Assembly: GCA_020283515.1 (NCBI GenBank)
Contig: JAHZTW010000001.1
Span: forward strand, 386,169,301 to 386,233,300
Length of the DNA: 64,000 bases
From: Alliaria petiolata
Taxonomy: Eukaryota; Streptophyta; Magnoliopsida; Brassicales; Brassicaceae
Direction: 5' to 3'
A program made the position numbers and the translations under genes. Shown here piece by piece: positions 1 through 9,158 of this stretch. Below the pieces are notes generated by a model. It ran no database searches. It was not told where the DNA came from and was given only the letters and a program-made list of their open reading frames with translations. Position 1 is the first letter of the stretch. The number at the start of each line of letters is the position of its first letter.

Positions 1-205
1 GGTGAGATGGATCGACGAAGGTTCGTCGAACCAAAAATCCAGGGAGTCGGATCGGTGAGATGGATCGACGAAGGTTCGTCGAACCAAAAATCCAGGGAGT
101 CGGATCGATGAGCTAGATCGATGAAGGACGTCGATCCGTTTTTAAAAACAAAACACGGATCGACGACATGGATCGACGACCACGTCGATACGTTTTTAAA
201 AACAC
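1..205. repeat. GATCGACG motif cluster with 53-bp tandem repeat
   Basis: A 53-bp unit is present twice in a row (1-53 and 54-106, identical by eye). Further degenerate copies of GATCGACGA and its reverse TCGTCGATC continue to about 205. The same motif family recurs in the U3 part of this element's LTR (4640-4940). The position, ahead of the env-like ORF, matches a different motif cluster in A2 (56590-56765). Confidence 0.85.
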
Positions 206-1014
206 AGGTTTGCTTGACTTTTCTCCCTTCCTTTGACCAGTTAAATATTGACTTTTTCCACTTGTATTGAACCGAATTTGAGGATTTAAGCCTCCTCTTC
301 CCCGATTTCTCTCTTGTATCACGATTTTCCCAAAGCAAGAGAATTGTTTTTCACCTTTCTCTCTCAATTCTTCATCAAATTCTTTGATTCCAAGTGCTTT
401 AATTCCGAAATTATTGGCTAATCTCTATTCCTTAGTGAATTTCGGCCATACCTTTGCAAGGAACCAAGGTTTGACTTCTAATCCTCTCTTTTAATCTTCA
501 AGTTCTCAATAAGAATGATTTGGGAATTATGGTTGGTAGATAGGTTTTGAATGAGTTGATTGAGTTGGGTATAGTTGATTAATGTTATGGGTGATGATTG
601 ATGAAGTTTTTCAAGGAATTACATGGAAAATTTTTGGTTTTTGAACAATTTTTCTTTAGGATTTTGATGGGTTGAGAAAATTCAAATTTTAGCCTAAGTG
701 TTGTTCAAAAACTTGGATTTTGGTTTCTTTAAACTTGATTTCCATTGTTATATAAGTAATTAAGCTAGAATCCTCTTGAATTTTAATTTATAATCAATTA
801 GAGGAAGCTTAATTTGAATATTTCCTTGTTAAAAACTTTGTGTGGCAAGAGAAATTCTTATAATTGGATTGTTTCTTGCTCTAATTTAATTGCTATTGAG
901 TTTTAATTCTTGAAGCTTCCATGCAATTTTTATAATTACATGCTTGTTGCTTGCAAGAATTCTAATTTCACAATATACTTACTCCTCTCCAAGATTTTCG
1001 ATTTTATAGGTGAT
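206..1014 (+). other. Noncoding leader of the A1 env-like ORF
   Basis: About 800 bases, AT-rich, with no supported ORF on either strand. It ends in TTTTATAG followed by GTGATATG, a plausible splice acceptor directly ahead of the env-like start. A2 has the equivalent TTCATAG then GTGCAAATG at 57490-57504. Confidence 0.6.
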
Positions 1015-2625
1015 ATGGGGAGAACAATGAGTGATGCTAGCAAGAAACAAGGCAAGAGGCTTGTGGAGGTAGAAGAGGATCCTGAAGAGAGTCCTCCGGT
1101 TATGAGGAAGTTGTCTAGCAAGGGAGATGTTAGTAGAGAGAAAGCCAAGCAAAAGAAGGCTGAGAAAGCTGAGGCCTCAAATCCGACTCCCTCATCGATT
1201 TACAAGTCCCTTATGAAGATGCCTTTCAAGGGGACTAAGTATCCGGATCAAGAGCTGCTTGAGGAGTTGGGTCTCTTGGAGGATGTGACTGAAATTTTAA
1301 GAAATTTGGGATGTGAAAGATGGTTCAACCGATCATACCCAAGCCACCAAGAGGAGACATGCCAATTCCTCTCATCTTTGAAAGTGACAACCTTAAGCTC
1401 AGCGGGTATTGATCCAGAAAAGGATGGGTTCGGATTCATCAAATTCCGAGTTCAAAACAAGTCATACAAGATGGGCTTCAAGAAGCTTGGTGAAGTGCTT
1501 GGTTTTGATGATGGGACAGGGCGTGGTTCGCGGTTGAATGTTCAGAAATCAGAGTTGGAGAGGCTTTGGAATTTGCTTGGTAACGAGACTTACAAGACCG
1601 GGAAGGTCAAGAGCAAGCTCATCCGCCACCCAGCGATTCGCTATGCTCATAAGATGCTAGCTCATACCTTCTTTGCTAGGAAGGAGAGTGTGGTAATGAC
1701 TGCTGAAGAATGGGAGATGCTTGATGTTGGGCTTAAGGGTATAATCTGTTACCTCTACAACTATGAGATGCGAGGTGATGATACCGGGAATGGCTTAGTG
1801 CAGATTTGGGTTGCTCATGCAGCAAGTTATCACAGCAAAGCTATAGCCAAGAAGAAAGATCGACACCATCTAGCCATTGGGGGCATGATCACTCCTATTC
1901 TTGAAGAAGTGGGCATCAAATTAGGAGAACCCTCGGCTGATGAGCAATACATCGACTCCTCCTATCTCCTAAAGGGTCAGTTTTTGGTGAAAGAAGGAAA
2001 GAGCTTAAAGTACAAGTTCAATGTGGAGTTGCTAAAGGAGGCTACAATCAAGCTTCCTTGCATTCGCATCACTACACTAAGAGAGAGGGCAAATGCTGCT
2101 TTCACTCCAACGGACGAACAGCTTGAGGACATCGAGACTTTCCCTATGGCCTATTGGGACACTACTCATGAGCCATACCAAGCACCTCCAATCTATGGAA
2201 GTGAGAGGTACTTCTTTGACCCCTATGAAGGCACAACCCAAGGAGAGCCTGCACGAAAGGCTCATGAGCACATAAAGCTTCTTCAAAGGTGGAACAAATG
2301 GCAAGACAAAACCATAAGAAAGCTTGTGAAAACTGTCAAGGACATGGGGAAGCAAATCAAGTTCCTCACAGCCAAGGGTGAAGGAGTCTCATCTTCAAGG
2401 CATCAAGGAGATCAAGGTGAAGATCAAGAAGGAGATAGCCACATGGAAGAGAGGCGCCACTCCTTCCAAGGAGTCCCTAGTGAGCCAAGATGTGAAGATG
2501 AGCCACGCCCCTCCTCCCATGAGACAAGAAGGCGTGGAAAGAGAGTCATGCGATCCCCTACTCCTCAATCAAGCAATCCATCCTACTCCATGGAGTCATC
2601 CTCCTCCTCCTCCATGCGTTTTTGA
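1015..2625 (+). CDS. Athila env-like protein (ATHILA ORF-1 family)
   Basis: 536 residues from the chosen ATG at 1015; the frame stays open upstream to 910, but 1015 follows a splice-acceptor-like TATAG exactly as in A2. The product matches the ATHILA ORF-1 family, the third ORF of Athila elements, called env-like from its position after pol. Shared with the A2 copy (57502-59076) are an early YKSLM block, CQFLS.LKV, a HPA(I/V)RYAHK.LAHTFFARKE block mid-protein, GSERYFFD, and a basic helical segment LLQRW.K.QDKTIRK near the C-terminus. The tail is Ser-rich. I see no convincing signal peptide or membrane helix, so an envelope role is unproven. No stop or frameshift interrupts it. Function in infection or otherwise is unknown. 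Confidence 0.85.
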   Translation: MGRTMSDASKKQGKRLVEVEEDPEESPPVMRKLSSKGDVSREKAKQKKAEKAEASNPTPSSIYKSLMKMPFKGTKYPDQELLEELGLLEDVTEILRNLGCERWFNRSYPSHQEETCQFLSSLKVTTLSSAGIDPEKDGFGFIKFRVQNKSYKMGFKKLGEVLGFDDGTGRGSRLNVQKSELERLWNLLGNETYKTGKVKSKLIRHPAIRYAHKMLAHTFFARKESVVMTAEEWEMLDVGLKGIICYLYNYEMRGDDTGNGLVQIWVAHAASYHSKAIAKKKDRHHLAIGGMITPILEEVGIKLGEPSADEQYIDSSYLLKGQFLVKEGKSLKYKFNVELLKEATIKLPCIRITTLRERANAAFTPTDEQLEDIETFPMAYWDTTHEPYQAPPIYGSERYFFDPYEGTTQGEPARKAHEHIKLLQRWNKWQDKTIRKLVKTVKDMGKQIKFLTAKGEGVSSSRHQGDQGEDQEGDSHMEERRHSFQGVPSEPRCEDEPRPSSHETRRRGKRVMRSPTPQSSNPSYSMESSSSSSMRF

Positions 2626-2734
2626 TTAAGGTACCATTTCAAACCATTGTAAATACCATCTTGTTTTTCTTATTTTTCATTTGCATTGTTGAAATCTTCT
2701 CCAAGCTTGGATTACACAAGAGACTGTGTAATTT

Positions 2735-2747
2735 AAGTTTGGGGGAG
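2735..2747 (+). promoter_or_regulatory. Internal polypurine-tract-like site, A1
   Basis: AAGTTTGGGGGAG lies about 110 bases after the env-like stop and is identical to the terminal polypurine tract at 4360-4372. A2 and family B also have an internal copy, which argues against chance. A role as a second plus-strand primer is inference. Confidence 0.6.
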
Positions 2748-4359
2748 TATGGTGTATTTGATCATGTGTTTTGTGTTCTTATTTTTATTTCTCATGCATT
2801 CTTGAGTCTCATGCATACATTTATGGCATAGAAAAAAAAAACCAAAAAAAATTGAAAAATTTCGAAAATTCCAAAAACAAATAGCATGTAGTTGCATTTG
2901 CATTTGTTATATAAGTAGGATTGAGTCTAGCTTTCATATAGGTTTGCATTCATGCATAGGGGACAATGATGATTTTTTCCTTGTAAGGTGCTTAGCTCAT
3001 GAATTAGTTCAAGGCCCTAGTTAGTAGTTCTTTGATGCTTGAAGTGCAAATTTTGAAAGTTAAAGTTGAACCCTACTTGGACCTCACCATTTGATATTCA
3101 AGTTTTAATTGAAGCAAGCTTTGAATAGAAACCAACTCTAATCACTTGAACCGAATTTTGACATTTAATTATCATGCCTTGCATTGAAAGTGAATTCATG
3201 GATTACATACATATTTGAGCTTTCTTACTCACTTTACCACTCTCTTGCTAGCTCAAGTAGTACTCCCACCTTACCTTACCTCTTTAAAAGCCAAATGTTC
3301 TAGTGAAATTGATTGTGAGGCCTTATTTTGATTGAACTTAGCATAAAGTGTTAGGTTTGAGACGACAAGTTTAGGCTCTCATGTAGATTCTAGTCTCACA
3401 TATCGAGGCTAGCTTTAGGCATAGGAATTTGGGTTTGGGGCGCGGTATTACTTGGTGTTGTGGAATGGATTGTATGCTTGCATTTTAGCATGATGAGTTG
3501 TGGAAAGATATTAGAAAGAAAGGGAATGAAAAAGGCTTGGAAGGAAAATAAGGGAAGCATAGTTTGAAATGGTGGATCTTATGTTTGGAAATAAAAAGTA
3601 TAGCTCTAAGTGTTAAAAGGATTTAGGTACCCTTAAGAAAATAAAAAGAAAATCAAAAGAGGCCAAGGGGCCAAAGAAAGAGAAAAAGGGTACCTAGGAA
3701 TGAAAAGAAGAGCTAAGTTATAAATAGATCACACCATTCGCTATGAGTTGAAGGATGAAGAAGTTTCCCCTTAAGTGTTATAAGTAGAAGAAGTGGTTTG
3801 TGAAGTTCATGGGTTTGGCAAGGCACAAAGAGCCTTGAGAGAAAAGGGTAGCTTTAGAGGGTTGAGTGAGCTAAAAAAAAAAAAAATGAATGAGAGGGTT
3901 TAGGATCATTGATAGCATTTTGGGTAGATGAGAGTCTAATCTTGTATGCATCACTTGTCTTTTACCTTTAGCATTATGCATAAAGTTCAATCCTCTTTGA
4001 GTGAAAGCCCTTATGCGAATTGGAAGCCACATGAATTGAGATCATTCTTATCTCAAAGCCTTGTCCCTTAGCCAAATGAATTCACTTGCATTGCATTGTC
4101 ATGATTCACGGTTTGCAACTTAATGAATGTTAAAGAGTTGGTGAAAATGAATGCTTGTGTAGGTTGAGGCTTGGGTTCACTTGAATGAGTATGGGTATGG
4201 CTAGACCTTTTGGAGTAGAAGTTTGTATTAGGGCGTCCTAGAATTGAGAATAAGGACCATTGAATTGATTCTTTTGCTAAGCACCTTTGGATTTGAGTTC
4301 CCACTTTCAAACCTCTCTCCTTAGCTTGTGTTTCATTTGCTTGTGGACAAGCAAAAGGC

Positions 4360-4372
4360 AAGTTTGGGGGAG
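4360..4372 (+). promoter_or_regulatory. Terminal polypurine tract, A1
   Basis: AAGTTTGGGGGAG ends one base before the LTR start TGATATG, the expected place for plus-strand priming. Confidence 0.85.
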
Positions 4373-4373
4373 T

Positions 4374-5930
4374 TGATATGTCTATATTTTGCATCATTTT
4401 AGCATCCATTTAGTGCAAGTTCCTCATCATTTAGGAGTCTAAAATAGCATCATAGTGTTACATTGTACCATTTAGAGTCCTAGAGTGTTTTGCATGGTTC
4501 TTTGCATAGTTTGTTGCATTTGGAACCTTAATCAGGTGAAAAGGACGCTATGGAGATGAGGATGGAGCTGGAGAATGATGCACACCACTTGGAGGGGCAA
4601 GAAGAAGCAAAAAGGATGAAGAAGAGGATTTCTCGCAACAGATCGACGTACCAGATCGACGAAGCTCACCGATCCAGATTTCCAGGGACACGTATCGACG
4701 AAACGGATCGACGAGCCACGCCGAACCAGATTTCCAGGAGCACGGATCGACGAGATGGATCGACGTGGTCTCGTCGATCTAAAATTCCAGGGAGTCGGAT
4801 CGACGTACCAGATCGACGTACCACGCCGGACCAGAAGCCAAGACTTTGAGTAAGGATCGACGAAGTGGATCGATGAGTCGTCGATCCGTTTTTAAAAAGG
4901 GTCGGATCGACGACTTGGATCGATGAACTCGTCGATCCGACCCCAGACGAATTCTTTTTCTTCATTTTCATGGGTCCCCCTATAAATACTCTTTAGACCT
5001 AATTTTTCTAAACAACTTTTATTCTCTTGTTCTTAGCTTAAACTTTTAGCCACTTTGGGCAAATACTTTGTTTATGCTTTGGATTTGAGTTTAATGCAAT
5101 ATCTTTCTTAGATTACTTGTTTATCTTTCTCTAATTATGTTTAACCTTTCTCTAATCTTTGATTTGATGGGCTTAAACATGATTAGTGAGTAGTTTCCTT
5201 AGGAACTTAGGGATGGGTTAGATTTAGGGATTTCTATTGGTTCAAACTTGCAATCTAGGATAGATTCTTCCTAATCTCTTCTTATTAAGTAGTTCTTCAT
5301 GCCAAATAGCTAACCTTTGCTATTTTGGATTATAGGCATTTCATCCACCCACCAAGTGTTTGATGAAATGCTTGAACCAACTTAATAAGAGATTTACATT
5401 TCTAGCCTAAGACATTAGATGTTTAGAGTGTTTATCATACCATTTAGACTTGTTATTAATGCTTGTTGATTATCTTAATGCTAAAACATCATTAGTTCAT
5501 TAGGGTAATTAACAAAGGGATTTGAGCCACACATCATGGTCTTGTCTTGATTAAGTGTTCTAGGTATAGAGTTTGCTTGATTAGTAGCTTAAATGATTGC
5601 AAGGTTGCTCCTTTAGTTTCCCAAATCAATGATTCCATCCCTAGGTTTCGATTTAGTCAATTGATAATCTTGCTTAGTAGTAATTCTTGCTTAGTATATT
5701 GATTAGCTTCAATTAAGGTTCAATTTCTTAGCTATTGCTTTAGTAGTATCTCTTTAAGTTGTAGCTTGCTTTTATTACTTGTTTGTGACTTGCTTTTATC
5801 TATTTAGCTTAGCTTAAACTAGACTTTGTATTCTTAGTGAATCATCTGCCAAGATGGATTGATACCTCAATATATTGCAATGATATGAGCAATTGAGCAA
5901 TTGCTTCCAAGAGTAAAAATTCTTGTTTCA
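4374..5930 (+). repeat. 3' LTR of Athila element A1
   Basis: 1557 bp, starting TGATATGTCTATATTTTGCA and ending AATTCTTGTTTCA. The start, the TATA box TATAAATACTC (about 4981) and the end are colinear with the A2 LTRs. U3 contains the GATCGACG motif cluster (4640-4940). The bases after the end are protease codons of a minus-strand element, not a primer site. Confidence 0.9.
4640..4940. repeat. GATCGACG motif cluster in A1 U3
   Basis: Around a dozen copies of GATCGACG or TCGTCGATC, often paired about 10-12 bases apart (for example GATCGACGTACCAGATCGAC near 4640), end about 40 bases upstream of the TATA box. This is the LTR counterpart of the cluster at 1-205. Confidence 0.8.
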
Positions 5931-7419
5931 CATTGGCGCCACATCACATAAAATCTGATCCTTATATTGGCCAATGGACAGAGGGATCTCGACTTGTTTG
6001 GATTCTTTTAGCTCTTCTTTGTCATTAAGCCATTTAAGCTTGTATGGTCTTGGATGTGGTTTAGCTTTAAGCCTCAGCTTCTCTACTAAGCAAATACTAG
6101 AAATATTAGCACAAGAACCACTATCAATTATTAAATGACATACTTTGTTTTGTATATTGCATCTGGAGTGAAAGAGATTGTCTCTTTGTTCTAAGTCCTC
6201 CAAAACTGGCTGAGAGGTTAGAGCTCTTTGAATGACCAGTAACTCTCCTTCTTCGGCATATATGGTTACTTCTTCTTATGATTCTTCAGCCATATCCTCA
6301 TCTTGTGAATCATATCCACCATCTGGTCTAAGTATCATGGTCCTCTTATTTGGACATTCCCTTGAAACATGACCCCTGCCTTGACATTTAAAACAGATAA
6401 TGTCATGATGTCTAGTTGAATTACTAGACTTACCTTGCTCTGGGTATGGGATTTGAAACATGACTCTATTGCAAGTCATTTTCCTTTATATATGAATGGC
6501 GTGGGGGTTGGCTGCTGCTGCTGAGTTTGTTGATTCCAAGCTGCATTACTAGAACGATTTCTAGTAGTTTTCTTCTTGATTTTCTTTTCTCTTTGAACAG
6601 CTAGAGGCAAGAGTTCTGGCAGTGAGTGGTAAGGCTGCATCTCCATCTTTCTATGAATTCTGTCTTGGAGTCCATCCATGAATTGGGACATCAAAGACTC
6701 CTCTGTTTCATCTAGAGGTAGCTGACTCCTTAGAAGATCAAATTATTCATAGTATTCTTCCACACTCCTAGAACCCTGAAATAGAGATCTAAACCTTTTT
6801 AAAAATCTCTATGATAATGTGGAGGCACATACCTTCTGTTTAGCTCAATATTCATGTCACTCCATCTGGTGATTTGTGGATATCTAAGCCTCCTATTTTC
6901 AGCTACTTCTATGTCCTACCAAGCTAAAGCATGGTCAGTGAGACTAGCTATGGCGAGAGCAATCTTCTTAGGCTCTGTATAGGCATAGTATTCGAAAAGG
7001 TGCTCCATTCTTCTCTCCCATTCTAAGTATGTTGCAGGATCAAGCTTTTCAGCAAAGGTTGGGGCAAGAAGCTTCACTTCTGGTGGTAAGTGTCTATCTT
7101 CATTATAGGGTATGTTTCTCTCATTGTTCCTTCTGTTTAAAATCTCTTGAGCTTGTTGGACTAGATTTGGTGCTGGCGGTGGTGGTTGCATATCAGGAGG
7201 ATCTCCTACTCTGTTTGCATCAGGAGGAACGCCATTGACATTTCTTCTTGGCAAGAGAGGTGGTGGTCTTTCTCCTTCTAGGCGGTTTAAGCGCTCATTG
7301 CTCTCAGTCCTAAAGCTGTTGAGATTCTCATTTAAGTTGGCAATGGCAGCCAATACTGCTTGCATAAGATCAACTGCTGGTGCATTGTCTCCCATGATAC
7401 TTTGCAATAACTCAAACAA
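5931..7419 (-). pseudogene. Ty3/gypsy gag-protease relic
   Basis: Read leftward from 7419. The N-terminus has a coiled stretch and a proline-rich segment, then a retrotransposon gag core with ATYLEWERRMEHLF. A CCHC zinc knuckle CFKCQGRGHVSRECP lies near 6390-6345, followed by the start of an aspartic protease with LIIDSGS (about 6150-6130). It is disabled: stops follow the gag core near 6916 and recur near 6800-6720, 6478 and 6275. It is cut at 5931 by Athila LTR A1, so the rest of its protease and pol would lie left of the window. Type: gypsy with a tRNA-Met primer site (7991-8002). Confidence 0.85.
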
Positions 7420-7990
7420 ACAAATCAGAAAATGGGTTTAAAAGTTTAATATAATAAAAACAAGAAATAAATAATTTTTTTTTTTTAACTAACAAAATGA
7501 ATGTAACGGTCAAATTGAAAGTACGAATTCAAAGAGTTACAAGTATGGCAACGGTAATAATGCTAAAAGACCAATGTGGAATGACAATTATGGAATAACA
7601 ATATGTATGGTAAGGCCGCAAATGCACTTTCTTTCTATTTTTTTTTTTTTTAAATGCTAAAGAAAAACACGGTTTGACTAAAACTAAATGATGAAATGGA
7701 TTCAAATGGCAAGAACCAAAATGCAGGATAAGAACACAATGAACCGAAACAAACAATCTTTTTTTTTTCAATGATGAAAGCAATGAAGAACAGAAGAACA
7801 CAAATGGCAGTACTAATGCAATCAAAACACAATTTTTTGTTTTTTTAGTTTTCTGGAAATAAGAACATAAGCAAAACATAAACAATTGATTTTTTTTTTC
7901 TTTTTTTATAAGAAATAAAATTCAAACTGAATAAAACAAATGTAAAAACTTGAAAAAAGAATAGAAAACACCTGGATAAGGAGCTTTTTA
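7420..7990 (-). other. Untranslated leader of the gypsy relic
   Basis: Sequence between the primer site and gag. It is AT-rich with several A/T homopolymers of 8-13 bases. I see no coding sequence. Confidence 0.6.
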
Positions 7991-8002
7991 GCTCTGATAC
8001 CA
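7991..8002 (-). promoter_or_regulatory. Primer-binding site, tRNA-Met type
   Basis: Minus strand reads TGGTATCAGAGC, the standard complement of the initiator tRNA-Met 3' end. It sits one base inside the LTR edge (TGTCA on the minus strand at 8004) and fixes the element's orientation. Confidence 0.85.
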
Positions 8003-8003
8003 A

Positions 8004-8475
8004 TGACACAAGACTGGAAATGCTCCAAGTAAAGATGCCTTTGAAATCGTTACTTAGAAGCTGAGATTGATGGATGAGGGGTTTGATGATTGATAAACCG
8101 GTTTGTGTTTGAACTCCAAACACCAAGAGTTAGACTCTAGTTCTTCAAGGGCTAATCCTCACAAGAACAACTATATTCTACGCGCCTCACAAGCTCTCTG
8201 AATCCCTCAAAAGAACTTAATAAAACGCACGAACAACTTTGATTGCAAAGAGGGATTTCTTTGAAACAAAAAATAAACTTTCTTGATTAATAATTTGGTG
8301 AATGAAAAGTACAAAGGGAATGAGCTTATATAGTTCTCAGAATGACAGAAAATAACGGTAACAAGTATTAAAACAAAAGCAAAGATCAAGCAGAAATGAT
8401 GTTGAAATGATCTTCTAGCCGTTAGGTTTAAGGCTACTAGCCGTTTGGCCTTAAATGGGAAGATGTCTTGACTTG
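8004..8475 (-). repeat. LTR of the gypsy relic (outer edge uncertain)
   Basis: The inner edge is fixed by the primer site. The outer edge is not: I found no clear polypurine tract or second copy, so the end near 8475 is a guess set by the neighbouring ORF. It carries internal gypsy sequence on both sides (gag to the left, pol to the right), as expected for an LTR shared by two head-to-tail copies. Confidence 0.5.
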
Positions 8476-8991
8476 TTATGGTGTGGTAAGGCTCGTGTAG
8501 GCTTCAGTGGACAGAGAGGGGGTCGAATATAATGCCTTAGGTAGACATTTATACACGGTTTCCTTATATAGCTCGGCCGATGCTTCTCTTGGACGGCTTG
8601 GTGGTTTTGGTGGATTGGATGGATCTTCCTGGTTAAATGTAGGCTGGGATTGAACCAAGGACGGTTTGTGGATCTCCTTAACTTCCGTAGATGATGAGAT
8701 TGGGTCGAATGATATGTTATTATAACATATGTTCGAAGTTTCCTTAAATAGCTCCTTTGGTCTCTTCTTTGGTTTAAGACCTTCTTCTTCAGGTCTGAGT
8801 TGATTCTGACTTGGTGTAGCTCGGTCAGGGGGCTCTCCTGAGTATAAGGACTGGTGGCGTGCTGTCCTTAGTTTCTTAGCTTCTTCAGATACAGCTACAA
8901 AGTCTCCTTCTCCCTCAACTACAAGCTTAGCTCCATCATCTCTAGCTCCACGGTTCCTCTCGTTGTTAGCTCCTGATGTATAAGCATCCAT
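8476..8991 (-). CDS. Unrecognised ORF, 171 aa, between pol relic and LTR
   Basis: I do not recognise this protein. It is open from 8991 to 8476, hydrophilic, and rich in Ser, Pro, Glu and Lys. It contains two related segments: KELFKETSNICYNN...SSSTE and AELYKETVYKCLPK...LSTE. It has no signal peptide or membrane segment. It lies downstream of the integrase C-terminus on the same strand and before the LTR, so it may be an extra ORF of the gypsy element or captured host sequence. Open while its neighbours are broken, but 171 codons is short enough for that to be weak evidence. Confidence 0.4.
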   Translation of the reverse strand: MDAYTSGANNERNRGARDDGAKLVVEGEGDFVAVSEEAKKLRTARHQSLYSGEPPDRATPSQNQLRPEEEGLKPKKRPKELFKETSNICYNNISFDPISSSTEVKEIHKPSLVQSQPTFNQEDPSNPPKPPSRPREASAELYKETVYKCLPKALYSTPSLSTEAYTSLTTP

Positions 8992-9158
8992 GCTTATATC
9001 ATTTGATTAATTAGAACAATAAAATGTGTCTTACAAATAACCTAGGATCTCTCTATTTATAGATAAGAAACTCAAGCATAAAAAGAAAATATCAAAAATA
9101 AAGGAAAAACCATAAAAAAAGAAAAGTAAATAACATAATTAAGAAAAAGGAAGAATTA

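Larger units (their letters stand above)
2626..4373 (+). other. A1 3' noncoding region between env-like ORF and LTR
   Basis: About 1.75 kb without supported coding sequence. It is colinear with A2 59077-61099: poly(A)-rich patches, the same CCCTAGTTAGTAG segment (here once, duplicated in A2), and a polypurine tract at each end. Short ORFs here are incidental. Confidence 0.75.
1..5930 (+). mobile_element. Athila-like LTR retrotransposon A1, 3' half
   Basis: The window opens inside this Ty3/gypsy Athila-type element. From left to right it shows a motif-rich leader, an open env-like ORF, a 1.7 kb noncoding 3' region and a complete 3' LTR. The gag-pol part and 5' LTR lie off the left edge. Family assignment rests on the ATHILA ORF-1-type protein and on an LTR start and layout shared with the complete element A2 at 48863-62707. 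The right end abuts minus-strand protease codons of another retroelement, so A1 is nested in it; the expected TSD partner of CATTG (5931-5935) is outside the window. Confidence 0.88.

Noticed and set aside
1..205. Repeats with regular spacing, considered as a CRISPR-like array.
   Set aside because: This is plant nuclear DNA, the units are directly adjacent with no unique spacers, and they belong to an Athila leader.
5932..5940. TTGGCGCC right after the A1 LTR looks like an Athila primer-binding site.
   Set aside because: On the minus strand these bases are protease codons (Cys-Asp-Val-Ala-Pro-Met) continuous with the gypsy relic, and the homology to the tRNA-Asp site stops after eight bases. 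A1 therefore ends here.
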